This document shows positions 1-8,529 of a stretch of 64,000 nt of DNA, in pieces. The notes beneath the pieces were generated by a model. That model saw only the letters and a list, made by a program, of their open reading frames with translations. It had not been told where the DNA came from and made no database searches. The stretch lies in NCBI RefSeq assembly GCF_003053725.1, contig NZ_QAYC01000001.1, forward strand, positions 434,001 through 498,000, given 5' to 3'. The position numbers and the translations under genes are program-made. Every line of letters starts with the position of its first letter. Within the stretch, counting starts at the first letter, position 1. The DNA comes from Rhodovulum kholense (GTDB lineage: Bacteria > Pseudomonadota > Alphaproteobacteria > Rhodobacterales > Rhodobacteraceae).

Positions 1-24
1 CACAAGGGCATTGAGGAAATCCAT
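1..24 (-). CDS. livH: Start of a livH-like branched-chain amino-acid ABC permease (partial)
   Basis: On the minus strand the stop codon of the preceding small secreted protein (TGA at 26-24) overlaps by one base an ATG at 24-22, which opens MDFLNALV before the window ends. Two signals suggest a real gene: the stop-start overlap inside an operon, and an N-terminus like that of LivH-type permeases of Rhodobacterales as I remember them. A permease is also what the livK-livG-livF operon still lacks. Only eight codons are visible, so the identity is inferred mainly from context. Confidence 0.45.
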
Positions 25-497
25 CACTCGCAGGTCCCGATATAGGTCGTTGAAACCGGCCCCTCGGCCGAATGAACGGTGTAGCGCGCGGCGGGCCCGG
101 AAAGCGCCATATAGTGCCGCTTGGCCCCGGCACCGCCTTGCAGAAATAGCGTGCCGCCGGGTCTGGGGCCGGGTCCGGGGCCGCTTCCCGGCCCGCTCAG
201 CGTGCCGATGGTCTCGACGCGCCCGTCGGAAAGGCTCAGATCGGCGCGCGCCAGCACAACGCCCGCCCCCAGGCCGCCGATCCGTCCGCTGACGGCGGCC
301 GTCACATCGGTCGCCTCGCAGGGCGCGGCCTCGCGGCAGGCGGTTGCGAAATGGCAGCGCATCTCGAACCCGTTCGGGCCGGGGTCCCTGGCGGTCTGCG
401 CGGCGGCAGGCAGGGCAAGCGCGGCCCAGAGCACGAGCAGACCGGCCAGCGCGGCCAGGTTCCGCGGCCGGGACGCGATCTCGGGGGCGTGGGTCAC
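24..497 (-). CDS. Small secreted cysteine-containing hypothetical protein A (liv operon)
   Basis: This 157-residue protein has no function I recognise. It starts at a GTG preceded by AAGGAG at good spacing. Residues 12-34 form a hydrophobic signal peptide ending at a likely AAA-Q cleavage site, so the mature protein should be periplasmic. The mature part begins with a Cx5Cx5C pattern (C48, C54, C60), contains a glycine-proline linker near residues 103-114, and ends in an aromatic-rich strand with a final GTC (C156). The same layout appears in the next upstream gene (552-995), which suggests a tandem duplication. It lies between livF and a livH-like start, on the same strand, and is probably co-transcribed with the transporter. 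A periplasmic partner of the transporter or an unrelated passenger are both possible. Confidence 0.7.
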   Translation of the reverse strand: MTHAPEIASRPRNLAALAGLLVLWAALALPAAAQTARDPGPNGFEMRCHFATACREAAPCEATDVTAAVSGRIGGLGAGVVLARADLSLSDGRVETIGTLSGPGSGPGPGPRPGGTLFLQGGAGAKRHYMALSGPAARYTVHSAEGPVSTTYIGTCE

Positions 498-551
498 GGC
501 GTGACTCCTTCGAACGGGTCCGGGGCGCGCGCCTCTGCGCCCGGACAGGCT

Positions 552-995
552 TCAGTCCTTTTCGGCACAGGTGCCATGCACGGTGACGGCAATCGTCCGG
601 GGCGTGCCGCCCTCGGGGTCGAGCAGCACCGCGTCATGCCGGGTCAGCACGAAATCGAGCGTGTCGAAGACGGTCAGCACGCCCGCGCCCTGGCCGGGTT
701 CCAGCCCGCCGCCGCTGGCCTGCAGGCGCACGCCTTCGGTGCCGGGCAGGCGGCGGAATTCGTAGAACCGCCCGGTTTCGTCGGCGCCCTCGGGCGTCAT
801 CACCACCTTGGCGCCGGTCTTGCGCCCGACCTCCAGCGCATAGCGCAGCTCGGTCGGCTGACAGCCCGCGCTGCCCGCCTCGAGATTGCTGACGCAGGTC
901 AGTTGCGCCACGCAGTCGAGGCTGACGGCCGCCGCCCCCGCCGCGCCGGCCGAAACCGCCACCAGGGATCCTGCAAGGATTGCCAGATGTCGCAT
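552..995 (-). CDS. Small secreted cysteine-containing hypothetical protein B (liv operon)
   Basis: This 147-residue protein of unknown function starts two bases after the livF stop, so the two are almost certainly translated from one message. An N-terminal signal peptide (about residues 1-22, alanine-rich) predicts export. The mature chain has cysteines at 28, 34 and 45 (Cx5C followed by C and then QPTE) and a final HGTC at 140-143. This matches protein A (Cx5Cx5C, EATD, final GTC), and even numbers of cysteines suggest disulfides. Overall identity to A is low outside these landmarks. It may be a beta-rich periplasmic domain. Two copies of the same fold inside an amino-acid uptake operon is unusual, because liv operons normally hold only binding protein, permease and ATPase genes. 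Confidence 0.72.
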   Translation of the reverse strand: MRHLAILAGSLVAVSAGAAGAAAVSLDCVAQLTCVSNLEAGSAGCQPTELRYALEVGRKTGAKVVMTPEGADETGRFYEFRRLPGTEGVRLQASGGGLEPGQGAGVLTVFDTLDFVLTRHDAVLLDPEGGTPRTIAVTVHGTCAEKD

Positions 996-997
996 GC

Positions 998-1708
998 TCA
1001 GCCCCCCAGGAAGGTGCGTCGCACCTCGGGATCGTCGAGCAGCGCCCGGCCGGTATCGGTATAGGCGTTGCTGCCCTGCACCAGCACATAGCCCTTGTCG
1101 GCGATCTCCAGCGCCTGACGCGCGTTCTGTTCCACCATCAGGATGGAAATGCCGGTCCGCGCCACCTCGATGATCCGGTCGAAGAGCTCGTCCATCACGA
1201 TCGGGCTGACGCCCGCGGTCGGCTCATCGAGCATCAGCACAGAGGGCCGGGTCATCAGCGCGCGGCCCACGGCCACCTGCTGGCGCTGGCCGCCCGACAG
1301 CTCGCCCGCCGCCTGCCGGCGCTTTTCCTTGAGGATCGGGAACAGCCGGTAGACCTCGTCGATGGTGCCCGAAATGTCGTCGCGGCGCAGGAAGGCGCCC
1401 ATTTCGAGGTTCTCCTCGACCGTCATCGAGGTGAAGATGTTGTGGGTCTGCGGCACGAAGGCCATGCCCTTGGCGACGCGGGCCTGGGGGCTGAGGCGGG
1501 TGATGTCCTCGCCGTTCAGCCGCACCGCCCCGGCATGAATGTTCAGCATCCCGAAGACCGCCTTCATCGCGGTCGACTTGCCCGCCCCGTTGGGGCCCAC
1601 GATCACGGCGATCTCGCCCTTCTCGACCGCCACCGTGCAGCCGTGCAGGATATCGGCCCCGCCATAGCCGCCGGTCATCCGGTCCCCGATCAGGAAAGGC
1701 TCTGCCAT
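998..1708 (-). CDS. livF: Branched-chain amino-acid ABC transporter ATP-binding protein LivF
   Basis: This is one of the two cytoplasmic ATPases that power a HAAT-family (Liv-type) importer. The 236 residues match the usual LivF length. Walker A is GPNGAGKST near residue 38, the ABC signature is LSGGQ, Walker B is VLMLDEPTAGV, and the switch histidine region is replaced by the ILMVEQN typical of LivF proteins. The start ATG at 1708 has a GGAAG ribosome binding site. One copy of a 21-base dispersed repeat lies directly upstream of that site, between livG and livF. The gene follows livG by 116 bases and is followed within two bases by the secreted protein B gene. Substrate is inferred from family and is not proven to be leucine, isoleucine or valine. 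Confidence 0.93.
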   Translation of the reverse strand: MAEPFLIGDRMTGGYGGADILHGCTVAVEKGEIAVIVGPNGAGKSTAMKAVFGMLNIHAGAVRLNGEDITRLSPQARVAKGMAFVPQTHNIFTSMTVEENLEMGAFLRRDDISGTIDEVYRLFPILKEKRRQAAGELSGGQRQQVAVGRALMTRPSVLMLDEPTAGVSPIVMDELFDRIIEVARTGISILMVEQNARQALEIADKGYVLVQGSNAYTDTGRALLDDPEVRRTFLGG

Positions 1709-1724
1709 GCGTGCGCTTCCGTTC

Positions 1725-1745
1725 TTCTTCTTGGTTCAAATACCC
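1725..1745 (+). repeat. Dispersed 21-base repeat, copy 1
   Basis: The sequence fits TTCTTCTTGG-N3-AAATACCC, with TTC in the variable core. The same pattern occurs at 25628-25648 and, inverted, at 52877-52897. In this copy and the second copy it continues as AAATACCCAT and is followed 14-18 bases later by CACCGGCCGGG (1766-1776 here). It sits in the livG-livF spacer, and read on the coding (minus) strand it supplies the purine-rich stretch just 5' of the livF ribosome binding site. Confidence 0.65.
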
Positions 1746-1824
1746 ATGCCCGGGCCCGCAAGAGGCACCGGCCGGGCGGTTTTTCGGACGCCGGTCTCAG
1801 CAGGCGCCAGTCTCTGGCGCTGTT

Positions 1825-2613
1825 TCAGGCATTGGCGCCCGCCGTCATCTTGTTCTTCAGCCCGGTGCCCAGATAGGCCTCGATCACCGCCTCGTTCTGC
1901 ATGATCTCGTCGGCCTTGCCTTGGGCCAGCACCTTGCCCTCGGCCATCACGATCACCGGATCGCAAAGCCGGCCGATGAAATCCATGTCATGCTCGATCA
2001 CGCAGAAGGTGTAGCCGCGTTCCTTGTTCAGCCGGACGATGGCCTCGCCGATGGTGTTCAGCAGCGTGCGGTTCACGCCCGCGCCGACCTCGTCGAGGAA
2101 GACGATCTTGGCATCGACCATCATCGTCCGGCCCAGCTCCAGCAACTTTTTCTGTCCGCCCGACAGATTGCCCGCCTTTTCGTCGGCAACATGCGAGATC
2201 GTCAGGAACTCGAGCACCTCGTCGGCCTTCCGGGCCAGCGCGCGTTCCTCCTCGGCGATCCGGCCGCGCCGGAACCAGGCCGACCACAGGCCTTCGCCCG
2301 ACTGGCCCGCGGGCACCATCATCAGGTTCTCGCGCACCGTCATCGAGGAGAATTCATGGGCGATCTGGAAGGTCCTCAGAAGCCCCTTGTGAAACAGCTC
2401 GTGCGGCTTCAGCCCGGTGATGTCCTCGCCATCCATCAGGACCCGGCCCGAGGTCGGCGGCAGCACCCCCGCGATCACGTTGAACAGGGTCGACTTGCCC
2501 GCACCGTTCGGCCCGATCAGCCCGGTGATCGACCCGGTCTCGATCTCGATCGAGGCGCCGTCAACGGCGTGAAAGCCGCCGAAATGCTTGTGCAGGTTTT
2601 CGACCTTGATCAT
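1825..2613 (-). CDS. livG: Branched-chain amino-acid ABC transporter ATP-binding protein LivG
   Basis: This is the second ATPase of the Liv-type importer, 262 residues from the ATG at 2613. That start gives the family N-terminus MIKVENLHKHFGG and is preceded by AAAGGGA at normal spacing; the frame stays open further upstream but without support. Walker A is GPNGAGKST, the signature is LSGGQKKL, and Walker B is IVFLDEVGAGV. The C-terminus has the VIEHDMDFI and AYLG features of LivG. It lies about 115 bases downstream of livK and upstream of livF in the same orientation. It forms a heterodimer with LivF on the inner face of the membrane permeases. Confidence 0.94.
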   Translation of the reverse strand: MIKVENLHKHFGGFHAVDGASIEIETGSITGLIGPNGAGKSTLFNVIAGVLPPTSGRVLMDGEDITGLKPHELFHKGLLRTFQIAHEFSSMTVRENLMMVPAGQSGEGLWSAWFRRGRIAEEERALARKADEVLEFLTISHVADEKAGNLSGGQKKLLELGRTMMVDAKIVFLDEVGAGVNRTLLNTIGEAIVRLNKERGYTFCVIEHDMDFIGRLCDPVIVMAEGKVLAQGKADEIMQNEAVIEAYLGTGLKNKMTAGANA

Positions 2614-2727
2614 CGGTTTTCCCTTTGCCGCCGCGTCCTTGCCCGGCGGCGGGCGCTTAGCGAATGGCACGGCCCGGGGCAACCTTTTTCAGCCCCGGGC
2701 CGTCCGGCCTTAATGTCGCGGTGCGGC

Positions 2728-3912
2728 TCAGCGGAACCGGTCGGTGACCGCCTTGCCGTCGGTGATGGTGAACTCTCGGAAGCTGCCCGCGCTTTCGCCG
2801 GACCCGATCATCTCGACATTGGTGGCGCCGACATAGTCGATGTCCTCGCCCGCCTTGAGCAGCTCGAGCCCCTTGGCCAGCTCGCCGGGCAGGATCTTCT
2901 CGCCGGGCGCGTTGGCCACGTCCATGATCTTGTCCTTGTAGTCCGCGGGCGCGGACGATCCCGCCGCCTGCATCGCCAGCAACATCAGCGCGGCCGCGTC
3001 ATAGTCTTCGCCCACATAAGACGAGGTGCCGTCGAAGCCCGCTTCGGCCGCCATGTCGAGGATCGTCTGCGCGCCGTCGCTGTCGGTGCCGGGCACGGTG
3101 CCGAACGAACCGTCGAGCGGCGAGCCGATGGCCTCGATCAGCGAGTCGCCATACATGCCGTCGGGCAGGAAGAAGGTGTCGAAGGCGCCGGTATCGACCG
3201 AGGCCTGGATGATGCCCTTGCCGCCCTGATCGACATAGCCCGCCACGACCAGCATGTCGCCGCCCGCCGAGGCCAGCGCCGCGACCTCGGCCGAATAGTC
3301 GGCCTTGCCGTCCTCATGCGCGGCCGAGATCGTCACCGTGCCGCCGGCGGCCTCGAAGGCGGACTGGATCGAGTCCGCCAGCCCCTTGCCGTAGTCGTTG
3401 TTGGTATAGGAAATCGCGACCGAGGAGATGCCCCGTTCCTTCAGCACGTCGGCGATCACCTCGCCCTGGCGCGCGTCCGACGGCGCGGTGCGGAAGAAGA
3501 GCCCGTCATCCTCGGCGGTCGAGAGCGCCGGCGAGGTCGAGGAGGGCGAGATCATCACCACGCCGTTCGGGCGGGCGACGTTCTGCAGCACCGCACCGGA
3601 CACGCCCGAACAGTCGGCGCCCACGATGCCGTTGACCTTGTCCGAGGTGACCAGCCGTTCGCCCGAGGCGGTGGCGGCGGCGGCGTCGACGCAGGTCGAG
3701 TCGGCCCGCACCGAGCTTACCGTGGCGCCGTCCAGCAGCGTGCCGGCCTTGTTGACCTCGGCAATCGCCAGTTCCGCGCCCGCGGCCATGTTCGGCGTGA
3801 TCGATTCCAGCGGGCCGGTAAAGCCCAGAAGGATGCCGATCTTGACCTCTTCGGCGTTCGCGACGCCAGCGAGAGCCAGCGTGGCCGCGCTGGCCAGAAG
3901 CAGTTTCTTCAT
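2728..3912 (-). CDS. livK: Periplasmic branched-chain amino-acid-type binding protein LivK
   Basis: This is the substrate-binding protein of the Liv-type importer (Peripla_BP_6 fold), 394 residues. The start ATG at 3912 follows GGGAG and yields a clear signal peptide (MKKLLLASAATLALAGVANA, then EEVKIG). The mature protein begins with the family pattern VKIGILLGFTGP and contains the ISPSSTSPALS and DYGKGLAD segments typical of type I binding proteins. The gene is first in the operon, and its promoter must lie in the short interval 3913-3966 between its start and the terminator of the upstream glxA-type gene. The ligand cannot be read from sequence: branched-chain amino acids are the default, but amides or short aliphatic compounds are possible for this family. 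Confidence 0.92.
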   Translation of the reverse strand: MKKLLLASAATLALAGVANAEEVKIGILLGFTGPLESITPNMAAGAELAIAEVNKAGTLLDGATVSSVRADSTCVDAAAATASGERLVTSDKVNGIVGADCSGVSGAVLQNVARPNGVVMISPSSTSPALSTAEDDGLFFRTAPSDARQGEVIADVLKERGISSVAISYTNNDYGKGLADSIQSAFEAAGGTVTISAAHEDGKADYSAEVAALASAGGDMLVVAGYVDQGGKGIIQASVDTGAFDTFFLPDGMYGDSLIEAIGSPLDGSFGTVPGTDSDGAQTILDMAAEAGFDGTSSYVGEDYDAAALMLLAMQAAGSSAPADYKDKIMDVANAPGEKILPGELAKGLELLKAGEDIDYVGATNVEMIGSGESAGSFREFTITDGKAVTDRFR

Positions 3913-3965
3913 TCTTAGAACTCCCGTGTTGGAACGAAATTCATCGTGACCGTAAAAGCCGCGCA

Positions 3966-3995
3966 AGAAAAAGAAAAGGGCGTGCCTCAGCGCCC
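3966..3995 (-). terminator. Rho-independent terminator of the GlxA-type regulator gene
   Basis: On the minus strand a GGGCG stem (pairing 3978-3982 with 3991-3995, 8-base loop) is followed by a T-rich tract (TTTTCTTTTTC, read from 3977 down). It lies 46 bases past the stop codon at 4042 and just ahead of the livK promoter region. A perfect 12-base palindrome CCGGGATCCCGG overlaps its edge at 3995-4006. Confidence 0.65.
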
Positions 3996-4041
3996 CGGGA
4001 TCCCGGCCCGCAGGACAGACCGCCCGCGCCCGTCCGGCGCC

Positions 4042-5055
4042 TCACGCCTCGAGCCTCCCGCCGCGGCTGCCGCGTTCGCGGTAGGGCGTGGTGTCGTAAT
4101 GGGCGCGGTAGCATTTCGAGAAGTGGCTGGGCGAGGCAAAGCCGCAGGCCAGCGCCACGTTGATGACGCTCATGTCCGTCTGCATCAGCAGGTTGCGCGC
4201 CTTCGACAGCCGAAGTTCCATGTAATAGCGTTTCGGGCTGCGGTTCAGGTAGCGGCGGAACAGCCGTTCGAGCTGACGCGTCGACATGCCGACATCGCGC
4301 GCCAGCGTCGCGGGCGAGATCGGGTCCTCGAGGTTTTTCTCCATCACCTGGATGACCTGGCTCAGCTTGGGGTGGCGCACCCCGATCCGGGTCGGGATCG
4401 ACAGCCGCTGGGTGTCCTGGTCGGTGCGGATCGAGGAATAGATCAGCTGATCGGCCACCGCATTGGCCAGATCCTGGCCATGGGTCTGCGCGATCAGCGT
4501 CAGCGCGAGGTCGATCGAGGCGGTGCCGCCCGCCGTGGTCATCCGGTTGCCGTCGATCACGAAGACGGACCGCGTCAGCTCGATCTCGGGGAAATCCTCC
4601 AGAAAGCCGTCCTGGTTTTCCCAGTGGATGGTGGCGCGCTTGCCGTCGAGCAGCCCGGCCTTGGCCAGCGCATGGGCCGCGGTGCAAAGCCCGGCCACGA
4701 TCAGCCCCTTGCGCGCCTCGCGCCGGAGCCAGCCGACCAGCGGCCGGGTGGTGGCCTTCTGCACGTCGATGCCGCCGCAGACGATGACGATCTCGTCGCG
4801 CCCCAGCGGCTCGAGCCCGATGTCGAGCAGAACCCGGCTGCCGTTCGAACAGGCCGCCTCGCCGCCGCCTTCGCCCGCCAGCCGCCAGCGGTAAAGCGTC
4901 TGCCCGGCCATGCGGTTGGCGATGCGGAAGGGCTCGATGGCCCCGGCGAAGCTCATCATCGTGAACCGGTCAAGCAAGACGAAGACCAGGTCCTGCGGTT
5001 TCCGCCCGGCGGCGGCCGCGACCGTGGTGCTGGATCTGTCGGGAACCGGGGCCAA
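4042..5055 (-). CDS. GlxA/FtrA-type AraC-family transcriptional regulator
   Basis: This 337-residue protein has two parts. Residues ~20-200 are a DJ-1/PfpI-like (class I glutamine amidotransferase-like) sensor domain, including the nucleophile-elbow-like [16 protein letters not shown] segment. Residues ~225-320 are an AraC helix-turn-helix domain with [20 protein letters not shown] and the C-terminal [21 protein letters not shown]. Proteins of this build include GbdR, CdhR and ArgR-type regulators of quaternary amine or amino-acid catabolism. It is transcribed toward the liv operon, so it could regulate it, but it also diverges from the DAHP synthase gene. No ligand can be assigned. The strongest evidence is the paired C-terminal HTH motifs. 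Confidence 0.9.
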   Translation of the reverse strand: MAPVPDRSSTTVAAAAGRKPQDLVFVLLDRFTMMSFAGAIEPFRIANRMAGQTLYRWRLAGEGGGEAACSNGSRVLLDIGLEPLGRDEIVIVCGGIDVQKATTRPLVGWLRREARKGLIVAGLCTAAHALAKAGLLDGKRATIHWENQDGFLEDFPEIELTRSVFVIDGNRMTTAGGTASIDLALTLIAQTHGQDLANAVADQLIYSSIRTDQDTQRLSIPTRIGVRHPKLSQVIQVMEKNLEDPISPATLARDVGMSTRQLERLFRRYLNRSPKRYYMELRLSKARNLLMQTDMSVINVALACGFASPSHFSKCYRAHYDTTPYRERGSRGGRLEA

Positions 5056-5265
5056 GTGTTCCTCCGCGCGTCGTGTCGATCAGCGATACAGAATTGTCCG
5101 TCGGGATCAAGGCTCTGAACGCGCCCGGGCGGACGGGCAGGGGCATGACGGGACGGCATCGGTCTGCTGCTGCGGGCGGGCGGCGGCGCCACGGCGGCAG
5201 GCAAGGCGAATTCCGGGTAGCCGGGGAGGCCCTCAGCACCTATAAGGCACAAGTTGACGAAGAGC

Positions 5266-5283
5266 ATGGAACCACGACGATGA
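5266..5283 (+). promoter_or_regulatory. Five-codon upstream ORF coupled to the DAHP synthase start
   Basis: ATG GAA CCA CGA CGA TGA (MEPRR) starts right after a GAAGAG ribosome-binding-like stretch, and its TGA overlaps the ATG of the DAHP synthase gene (ATGA at 5280-5283). The synthase start itself lacks a well-placed ribosome binding site, so translation may depend on termination of this mini-ORF. It has no Phe, Tyr or Trp codons, so it is not a classical aromatic attenuator peptide. Confidence 0.4.
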
Positions 5284-6650
5284 CCACCTGGCAGAAATCG
5301 GATTGGCGTGCCCGCCCGCGGGTGCAGATGCCCGACTACACCGATGCGGCGGCGCTGACGGCCGTCGAGGCGCAGCTTGCCAAGTATCCGCCGCTGGTCT
5401 TTGCGGGCGAGGCGCGGAACCTGACCGCCAAGCTCGGACAGGCGGCGCAGGGCAAGGCCTTCCTGTTGCAAGGGGGCGACTGCGCCGAAAGCTTTGCCGA
5501 ATTTTCCGCCGACACCATCCGCGACACCTTCAAGGTGCTGTTGCAGATGGCCATCGTGCTGACCTGGGGCGCCAAGGTGCCGGTGATCAAGGTCGGCCGG
5601 ATGGCGGGCCAGTTCGCCAAGCCGCGCTCGGCCCCGACCGAGACGATGAACGGGGTCGAGCTGCCCAGCTATCGCGGCGACATCATCAACGGCTTCGACT
5701 TCACCCCCGAGGCGCGGATCCCCGATCCGGCGCGGATGCTGCAGGCCTATACCCAGGCCGCCGCCTCGCTGAACCTGTTGCGCGCCTTTTCCAAGGGCGG
5801 GTTCGCCGATATCCACCGGGTGCATGCCTGGACGCTGGGCTTCCTCGAACGCGACGAGGCCGAGAAATACCGCGACATGGCCAACCGGATCAGCGACACG
5901 CTGGCCTTCATGACCGCGGCGGGCGTCAACGGCGAGACCATGAACGGGCTCTCGACGGTCGATTTCTTCACCTCGCACGAGGCGCTGCTGCTGGAATACG
6001 AAGAGGCGCTGACCCGGGTCGACTCGACCTCGGGCAACTGGATCGCGGGCTCGGGCCACATGATCTGGATCGGCGATCGCACCCGGCAGGTCGATGGCGC
6101 CCATGTCGCCTTCTGCCAGGGCGTGATGAACCCGATCGGGCTGAAATGCGGGCCCTCGATGGCCGAGGACGACCTGAAGATCCTGATCGAGAAGCTGAAC
6201 CCGAAGAACGTGCCGGGGCGGCTGACGCTGATCTCGCGCTTCGGGGCGGGCAAGGTGGGCGATCACCTGCCGCGGCTGATCAAGGTGGTGCGCGAGATGG
6301 GGGCCGAGGTGCTTTGGGTCTGCGACCCGATGCATGGCAACACCATCAAGTCGCCGAGCGGCTTCAAGACCCGGCCCTTCGACGCGGTGCTGTGCGAGGT
6401 GCAGGAGTTCTTCGCCGTCCACAAGGCCGAGGGCACGATCCCCGGCGGCGTGCATTTCGAGATGACCGGCAAGGACGTGACCGAATGCACCGGCGGCGTG
6501 CGCGCGGTGACCGACGAGGACCTGTCCTCGCGCTATCACACCGCCTGCGACCCGCGGCTCAATGCCAGCCAGGCGCTGGAACTGGCCTTCCTCGTCGCCG
6601 AGGAGCTGTCAGCGCGCAATGACGCGGCCGCGGCCGCAGCCGCGATGTGA
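5280..6650 (+). CDS. aroG: Class II 3-deoxy-D-arabino-heptulosonate 7-phosphate synthase
   Basis: This enzyme condenses phosphoenolpyruvate and erythrose 4-phosphate in the first step of the shikimate pathway. The 456-residue length and sequence match the class II (plant/Mycobacterium-type) DAHP synthases rather than E. coli AroFGH. Motifs include [12 protein letters not shown], the [10 protein letters not shown] segment, the [14 protein letters not shown] region, and [18 protein letters not shown] near the C-terminus with metal ligands. The frame is open upstream to about 5073, but family members start near [13 protein letters not shown], so the ATG at 5280 is preferred. The aroB and aroK genes lie 41 kb away in this window. 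It is divergent from the GlxA-type regulator. Confidence 0.94.
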   Translation: MTTWQKSDWRARPRVQMPDYTDAAALTAVEAQLAKYPPLVFAGEARNLTAKLGQAAQGKAFLLQGGDCAESFAEFSADTIRDTFKVLLQMAIVLTWGAKVPVIKVGRMAGQFAKPRSAPTETMNGVELPSYRGDIINGFDFTPEARIPDPARMLQAYTQAAASLNLLRAFSKGGFADIHRVHAWTLGFLERDEAEKYRDMANRISDTLAFMTAAGVNGETMNGLSTVDFFTSHEALLLEYEEALTRVDSTSGNWIAGSGHMIWIGDRTRQVDGAHVAFCQGVMNPIGLKCGPSMAEDDLKILIEKLNPKNVPGRLTLISRFGAGKVGDHLPRLIKVVREMGAEVLWVCDPMHGNTIKSPSGFKTRPFDAVLCEVQEFFAVHKAEGTIPGGVHFEMTGKDVTECTGGVRAVTDEDLSSRYHTACDPRLNASQALELAFLVAEELSARNDAAAAAAAM

Positions 6651-6740
6651 TCCGCTCTGGCCGGCGGGGGCACAGTGCCCCTGTCGGCCGACGCTTCATG
6701 CAGGGGCGCAAGATCGCCCGGCACCCCATTCCAGAACAAC

Positions 6741-6772
6741 AAAAAATCCCGCCCGCCTTCTGGCGGACGGGA
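6741..6772 (-). terminator. Rho-independent terminator of the PAS_5 gene
   Basis: Read on the minus strand, an 11-base stem (6747-6757 with 6762-6772, one C-A mismatch, TTCT loop on the plus strand) is followed by six T residues (6746-6741). It lies about 60 bases past the stop of the PAS_5 gene and also separates it from the convergent DAHP synthase gene. Confidence 0.75.
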
Positions 6773-6832
6773 CGTTTCCTCCGGACAGGCGATACCCGTC
6801 GCCCGGCGTCCGGAGAGGACCATTCCTTGATG

Positions 6833-7471
6833 TCAGAACGCCGGTTCCGGTTCGACGATCCCGCCCTGAATGACCGTCAGTGCCGGGCGGCGCGCCTCGC
6901 CCTCGTCCTGCGCGGGGCGCGGTTCGGGATTGGCGGTTTCGCCGAGGATCTGGAACCGGCGGGGCGTCCAGCCCACGGTGCCGACCGTGGCCAGCGCGCC
7001 GAGGATCTTGGTGGGCGAGCCGTTCTCGCGGGCCAGCGGCAGCAGGATCATCCCGGCGAACAGGGCCTGACGATTGTAGCTGCGCGGCGAGATCAGCGTC
7101 AGCCGCACGCTCGCCCCGTCGCCCGCCAGAAGCGCCTCGATCTTTTCTTCCAGCACCGGCCGCGATTCCGGCAGGATCATCGCCGAAAGCGGCATGCCGC
7201 GCATGTCCATGCCCATGAGGTCGGTCATGTGCTGGCCGGTCAGCCGCAGCCGCAGGTGGCGCGGCGCCATCGCCTCGGCCACGAAGCAGTTCGACAGCGC
7301 CCGCGAGAAGCCGCGCGGATCGAGCTGCGCCCGGCTGGGCAATGTGCCCTGATCGTCCCGCAGCCGGGCCCAATAGGTTTCCACCTCGTCCAGGGCGGAC
7401 AGGGCGCCTCCGGTTCGGTATCCCGACAGGGCGATCACCGCAGCGCGGGGACGGGTTTCGGACTCCACCAT
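6833..7471 (-). CDS. PAS_5-type PAS-domain protein
   Basis: This 212-residue protein appears to belong to the PAS_5 family of Alphaproteobacteria, soluble proteins with one degenerate PAS fold and no output domain. The start ATG at 7471 follows AAGGAG at good spacing; an in-frame extension to 7591 lacks support. The core runs from LDEVETYWARLRDDQGTLPSRAQLDP through AMAPRHLRLRLTGQHMTDLMGMDMRGMPLSAMI to YNRQALFAGMILLPLA, the last segment resembling PAS beta strands. The tail (EPRPAQDEGEARRP) is charged and probably disordered. Its cellular role is unknown. The leader contains a GC stem-loop (7497-7519), and a terminator follows the gene, so it is monocistronic. Confidence 0.82.
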   Translation of the reverse strand: MVESETRPRAAVIALSGYRTGGALSALDEVETYWARLRDDQGTLPSRAQLDPRGFSRALSNCFVAEAMAPRHLRLRLTGQHMTDLMGMDMRGMPLSAMILPESRPVLEEKIEALLAGDGASVRLTLISPRSYNRQALFAGMILLPLARENGSPTKILGALATVGTVGWTPRRFQILGETANPEPRPAQDEGEARRPALTVIQGGIVEPEPAF

Positions 7472-7496
7472 GGCAGTCTCCTTGCATCTCGGTATC

Positions 7497-7519
7497 GCCG
7501 CGGGCACCCTGTCCGCGGC
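7497..7519 (-). promoter_or_regulatory. Leader stem-loop of the PAS_5 gene
   Basis: A perfect 7-base stem GCCGCGG/CCGCGGC with a 9-base loop lies about 26 bases 5' of the PAS_5 start codon and ends before the AAGGAG site. It would be in the 5' untranslated RNA and could stabilise the message; it does not cover the ribosome binding site. Confidence 0.35.
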
Positions 7520-7629
7520 GTTGTCGCCACCCGATCGAAGTGCTATCGCGGTGCGACCACTGTTGAAAGGAATTTGCCACAAAATGGCCACTTATTCGCG
7601 CCTTTTTTATACCGAAGGTTAACGGGTTC

Positions 7630-8523
7630 ATGTTGCAGTCGATGACCGCCTTCGCGTCCCGCTCCGGACAGACGGAAACGCATGTCTGGACATGGGAGTT
7701 GCGGGGCGTGAACGGGAAGGGGCTGGACCTGCGCCTGAGGCTGCCGGACTGGGTGTCCGGGCTGGAACAGGCGGTGCGGACGGCGGTGCAGGGGCGGGTG
7801 ACACGGGGCAGCGTGACCCTGGGGCTGCGACTCACGGCCCGCGATTCGGCCCATAATGCCCTGCATGTGGACCCGGCCGCGCTGACGGCGGCGCTGGCGC
7901 TGTTGGCCCGGGTCGAGGCCGAGGCGGAGCGGCAGGGGCTGCGTCTGGCGCCCTCGAGCGCGGTCGAGATCCTGGCGATGCGGGGGCTTGCCGACATCGC
8001 CGCGCCCGACCCCGATACCGGCCCGCTGCTGGCGGCGCTGACCGCCGATCTCGGCCCGCTTCTTGACGACTTTGTGGCGATGCGGGCGGCCGAGGGCCGG
8101 GCGTTGACCACTGTGCTTTGCGACCATCTCGCCACAATTTCGTCACTTGCCGAGACCGCCGCCCGTGCGGCCGAGGCCCGGCGCGGGCAGATGGAAGAGA
8201 CGCTGACGACCGCGCTTGCGCGGGTGATGGAGGGCGCGGCGGGCGCCGATCCCGACCGGGTTGCGCAGGAACTTGCGCTGATCGCGGTCAAGACCGACGT
8301 GACCGAAGAGATCGACCGGCTCAGGGCCCATGTGGCGGCGGCCCGGGCGCTGATGGCGACGGGCGAACCGGCCGGGCGCAAGCTCGACTTCCTGATGCAG
8401 GAATTCAACCGCGAGGCCAACACGCTGTGTTCCAAGGCGCAGTCGGCCGAGCTGACCCGGGTCGGGCTTGACCTCAAGGCCGCCATCGATCAGATGCGCG
8501 AACAGGTCCAGAACGTGGAGTAA
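7630..8523 (+). CDS. yicC: YicC-family endoribonuclease
   Basis: YicC-family proteins are RNA-cleaving enzymes conserved in bacteria. The 297 residues agree with the family, with the N-terminal signature [16 protein letters not shown] and [19 protein letters not shown], and the DUF1732 C-terminal region [23 protein letters not shown] followed by [22 protein letters not shown]. It could instead start at the internal ATG at 7642 (MTAF), the usual family start; the upstream ATG is kept because of the leader spacing. It precedes gmk by six bases, the conserved yicC-gmk order. A likely -10 (TATACC at 7606-7611) lies upstream. Confidence 0.94.
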   Translation: MLQSMTAFASRSGQTETHVWTWELRGVNGKGLDLRLRLPDWVSGLEQAVRTAVQGRVTRGSVTLGLRLTARDSAHNALHVDPAALTAALALLARVEAEAERQGLRLAPSSAVEILAMRGLADIAAPDPDTGPLLAALTADLGPLLDDFVAMRAAEGRALTTVLCDHLATISSLAETAARAAEARRGQMEETLTTALARVMEGAAGADPDRVAQELALIAVKTDVTEEIDRLRAHVAAARALMATGEPAGRKLDFLMQEFNREANTLCSKAQSAELTRVGLDLKAAIDQMREQVQNVE

Positions 8524-8529
8524 GAGGCG

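Noticed and set aside
1711-3918. 735-codon open frame opposite livG and livK
   Set aside because: Spans two real genes and their spacer; no ribosome binding site and no motif.
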